From: Malurus cyaneus samueli
Lineage: Eukaryota; Chordata; Aves; Passeriformes; Maluridae
NCBI GenBank assembly: GCA_009741485.1
Contig: CM019236.1
Location: 65,712,439-65,776,438 of the forward strand
Length of the DNA: 64,000 nucleotides
Direction of reading: 5' to 3'
The notes below the pieces were generated by a model. It was not told the DNA's origin. It did no database searches and saw only the letters and a program-made list of their open reading frames with translations. How positions within the stretch are numbered: position 1 is the stretch's first letter; the number at the start of each line of letters is the position of its first letter. Shown piece after piece: positions 60,754-64,000 of this stretch. Position numbers and translations under genes: made by a program.

Positions 60754-63700
60754 CTTATTACTTAACGCTTCGTCCTGATCAGTTTAGTCGTTTCCTCTTT
60801 TATTATCGAGGAGTACAGTTTCTTTAATCTTTGTTTTAGTTACCTATAGTATCTTTAGAAAACTTTTCTGTTTTCTCATGTTTTGGTCCGCAAATTCAGC
60901 ACCACACTGTGGCTCAACTTTCTAATTCAGACCTGTATATCTGTGTAGTATCCCTATATTCTTCCCAGAACCTTATCCTTCCTTAGATGTCATTTTCACC
61001 AGCAAGTCCTCACTCAGCGATATCGGTGTTCTGCCTTCCCTGCCTGATTTTTTCCACGTGGAAAGTTCAAGACTCTTTGATCTTGTATAGAATAGGCATT
61101 TCTATAGGTAACAGATGAGAATAATTTTGTCTTTTTTTCAACATATTTAGAACCTAATATTTGGGTTGTTCTCCAGGCTGTAGTACACTTACTCTTTTTC
61201 TGTGAGAAGCTTGTTCGGGAAATCTCAAGCAGTTTTCTAAAAATAGTTTAGTTAATATTACTTGTTTGCTTTGCATTAATGTATGACTATCCTTTCTCCT
61301 AGTGTCATTATTTTGTGACATATTGGTAGATGCCATATAATTTCTTTTCACCTCTGCTGCTAATGGGAGAAGAGTAAAGGTGAGAAAGATGTAGGGTAAT
61401 CACTTGAAAATACGAAGATAGTTGCCTTTCCTTGTTTTATTAATTAGGTTCAACATTAAATTATCTGAGTTATGAGAGGGCAATGTTTTGCAGTCGATAG
61501 AAAGGGAAGAATTATCTATATAAAAGAATATTAATTCATTCATTTTTCTGGAAGGTCTATGAAAGAAAACATTGGAGCTTGTGAATAGAAGTACCAACTT
61601 TCTTACGGTGCAAAAGAGGAATGATATGCATGTGATGAAGTCGACAACTAAATTGTAAGTAGAAGTGTTTCCAGAAGAAGATGGGATATCTAAAGTGTTC
61701 ATTGTAAATCAGGTGACATATATAATTTTACTGAATAATACTTTCCTGACAAATATGTAACATTTTGAAACTGGCAATTAATTACACTTCAGTTATTGTC
61801 TCTACCACTGCTAATTTCTATCCAGAGAAAATTTCAAAGTATTGACTGAATCTTAGTGATTATATTTTGAGGCAAGGGGAAAGCATTCAGTTTGTCTGTG
61901 GCAACCTTGGATAGATCCACAATATTTTATTACCAACATTTCTTTTGTGTTTTGTTTTTGTTAAATAAATGGAGGAGTGGAATTAGTTATAATTCATCAC
62001 TATCATTAATGAGGCAGGAACATTTTTCTCATTAAAGACATGCAATAAGTGACTAGTTTTGGTCCTTTAAAGCCTGAAGCCTGAAGCATTTGTTCTTTTA
62101 TGTCGTTCTCATGTCAGAAAATGAACACTGCAAGGAACATGAAAGGTAAGTATATTAGACGCAGTAATTTAAAGTAGATATTAGTTTATCATAGGAAAAA
62201 AAAAATAACTGAGCAGAAATAATTCCTTCTTTTTTGTTTAGTTTGTAATTATGGATGATTACATTGACTACAAATAAACAAAATTACAAAATTGCTACTG
62301 ACTCAGCCTATATAGCCCTGTTTAATTTGTCACAGTAAATTATGATGCAAGATATATGCAATATTCTTTTTATTGTTCTCTTTTCTTTTGGGAAATAAGT
62401 TTTTAAGATAAATGGTGAAATGCAATTTTGCCTTACTTTTCAAGTACAACAAACTCCAGTATGTTATAGAAAGCATGGCAGCTTTGGCACTTAACTCTAG
62501 TATGAGTGCTACATAAAATGTTTTTCTGATAATAAATGAAAGAGCCATTAGCAATAAATACCTATTTCACACATTTTTGTTTTCCAGAATTAAACTCATA
62601 ATCAGCGCTATTAGCACATCATGTCAACAATTAATTATAAATAGGAGGCAGATTAATTCTTGTATTGCTCCTTGCATGGCGGATGAACAGGATGATGCAA
62701 TTAAAAAAGAGATCTGCTCAGAAATTGTTATAGTAGTGTAGAAAAATCATTTATGTATCAAATGGTACTTAATATTGTAAAATCACTAAGAATTCAGAGT
62801 TGAACTCGTATTTTACTTTTATTTTCTAAATAAAGTAGTCACATATAACGTTATTTTAATTAAAAAAGCCATACGTTACTTTTGTTTCAGTAGTAAATAA
62901 AGTAAAATGTTGCTGTGGCTATATTCATCCTTTGACAATTTTAGTGTCAATTCATTTAACGGACATAAAAAAAGGACTGAATATTATTCCAGGTATTAGC
63001 AGGTTTTCAAAGTCAGGTAAACGGAATATAGGTCATTATGGAACAAGGCATGCTTTTATGTTAAGTTTTCATTTTCATTTGCTCTTGAATGCGGAGTTGA
63101 AAATGTAATCTTTTTAAGGAGAAGAACATTACAGTTGGAGGTACTTATAGAACTAGAAGATAAAATTAGAAAAGTAAATTTTTAAAGGTTTTTTTACGTT
63201 TCTAAGGGTTTGTTTCCAGTTGTATTTTTGTTTTAGATTTTATGTTTAAACAGTTATTCTGTTTGTTTTTGTATAACATTACATATTACATTAAAATGAA
63301 GATTATATGCAGATCTTACCTCTTTTTAGTTTGGGAAATAAATTATGAAAACAAAACAACATCTCAAATAAGAAGGACATAGAGAAAATATTTTGCTGAT
63401 TGAAAAAATTATGGTTTGGAGAGCTACTGTTTCATTAGGAGCTGTTCCCTATGTCAAAGTTAAATTTCTACCTAGATGGAAGGGGACCTAATTCTTAATT
63501 TTTTTTATTTAAACAAATAAAAAGGAATAAAAGAAAACTATTAAAATTTTAAAATGCATCTAATATTTAACAGTAATCATTGAGTGTAGTTTTCCAGTTC
63601 TAAAGTAATATGGATTTAATAGAACTCCAAGTGCATAATATAAGATAAGTCAGACATCTCAACTATCTGTCTATGATGTATGAATGATTTTTGAAATCTT

Positions 63701-64000
63701 AACTCAGAAATATTTTCCCTCAATTTAAGATTAAAATTTCCTTCAAAATGTTAGTTTTACTGCACTACTTCAATTATTTCAGTACTGATTTCTCAGCTGA
63801 TAGCAGCTACAGGTAATGTTATACAAATTTCAGTGGTTAAACAGTTTGAAGAGGAAATTTACCTCTTATTAAATGAATATTGCTTTCAATATTTTACCAA
63901 AGTGTCTGTAAATAAAGTTACCGAAAATGAATACTACTGTAATAACCAAACTTGCTCAAGTCATCGCACTTTCTGAAACAGTAGTACGCTCTAGTTACTA
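60754..64000. other. Single-copy AT-rich right flank without genes
   Basis: Non-repeated AT-rich sequence. Open frames are 100 codons or shorter and lack motifs. No LTR ends, CR1 tail or RNA gene is recognised. One stretch at about 62,580-62,720 is rich in homeodomain-like TAATTA/ATTAAT words and is noted under findings as a possible conserved non-coding element. Confidence 0.65.

Overview
The window looks like avian nuclear DNA from a gene-poor, repeat-rich locus. It is AT-rich and non-coding, has no convincing host exon, and contains CR1 LINE pieces and several endogenous retrovirus (ERV) LTRs of bird type. A passerine, or a W-chromosome-like repeat-dense region, would fit, but neither can be decided from the sequence.

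Layout. Bases 1-10,256 are single-copy AT-rich sequence with A-rich and T/G-rich simple tracts. Bases 10,257-59,141 are four head-to-tail copies, some partial, of one segment about 13-14 kb long: copy 1 at 10,257-17,953 (truncated), copy 2 at 17,954-31,008, copy 3 at 31,034-44,551 and copy 4 at 44,577-59,141. Two 25-base N gaps (31,009-31,033 and 44,552-44,576) separate copies 2/3 and 3/4. Bases 59,142-64,000 are single-copy again, with a decayed CR1 LINE at about 59,545-60,400.

Within a unit the order from left to right is: a plus-strand LTR (family D); a minus-strand LTR (family G); AT-rich filler with a (TA)n microsatellite and a CR1 3' tail; a minus-strand ERV (family A) inserted with a GAGAC target duplication; more filler; a minus-strand LTR of about 1.1 kb (family F); filler; then two adjoining minus-strand LTRs, B (a diverged relative of A) and C, the latter with a perfect 6-bp GGCTGG duplication. 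The family A insertion is a solo LTR in copy 2. In copies 3 and 4 it is a deleted provirus, with pol pieces interrupted by a plus-strand LTR (family E), a fused pol-env stretch and a 3' LTR. In copy 1 only the 3' LTR and part of env are present.

The copies mix long identical blocks with blocks full of one-base indels, their junctions are irregular, and both contigs after the gaps start at the same base of LTR-D. This pattern fits an assembly or gap-filling problem (merged haplotypes, error-rich reads) at least as well as a true tandem array. No intact gene, RNA gene or CRISPR array was found. The pol and env remains are broken, and no working viral or host system is encoded here.
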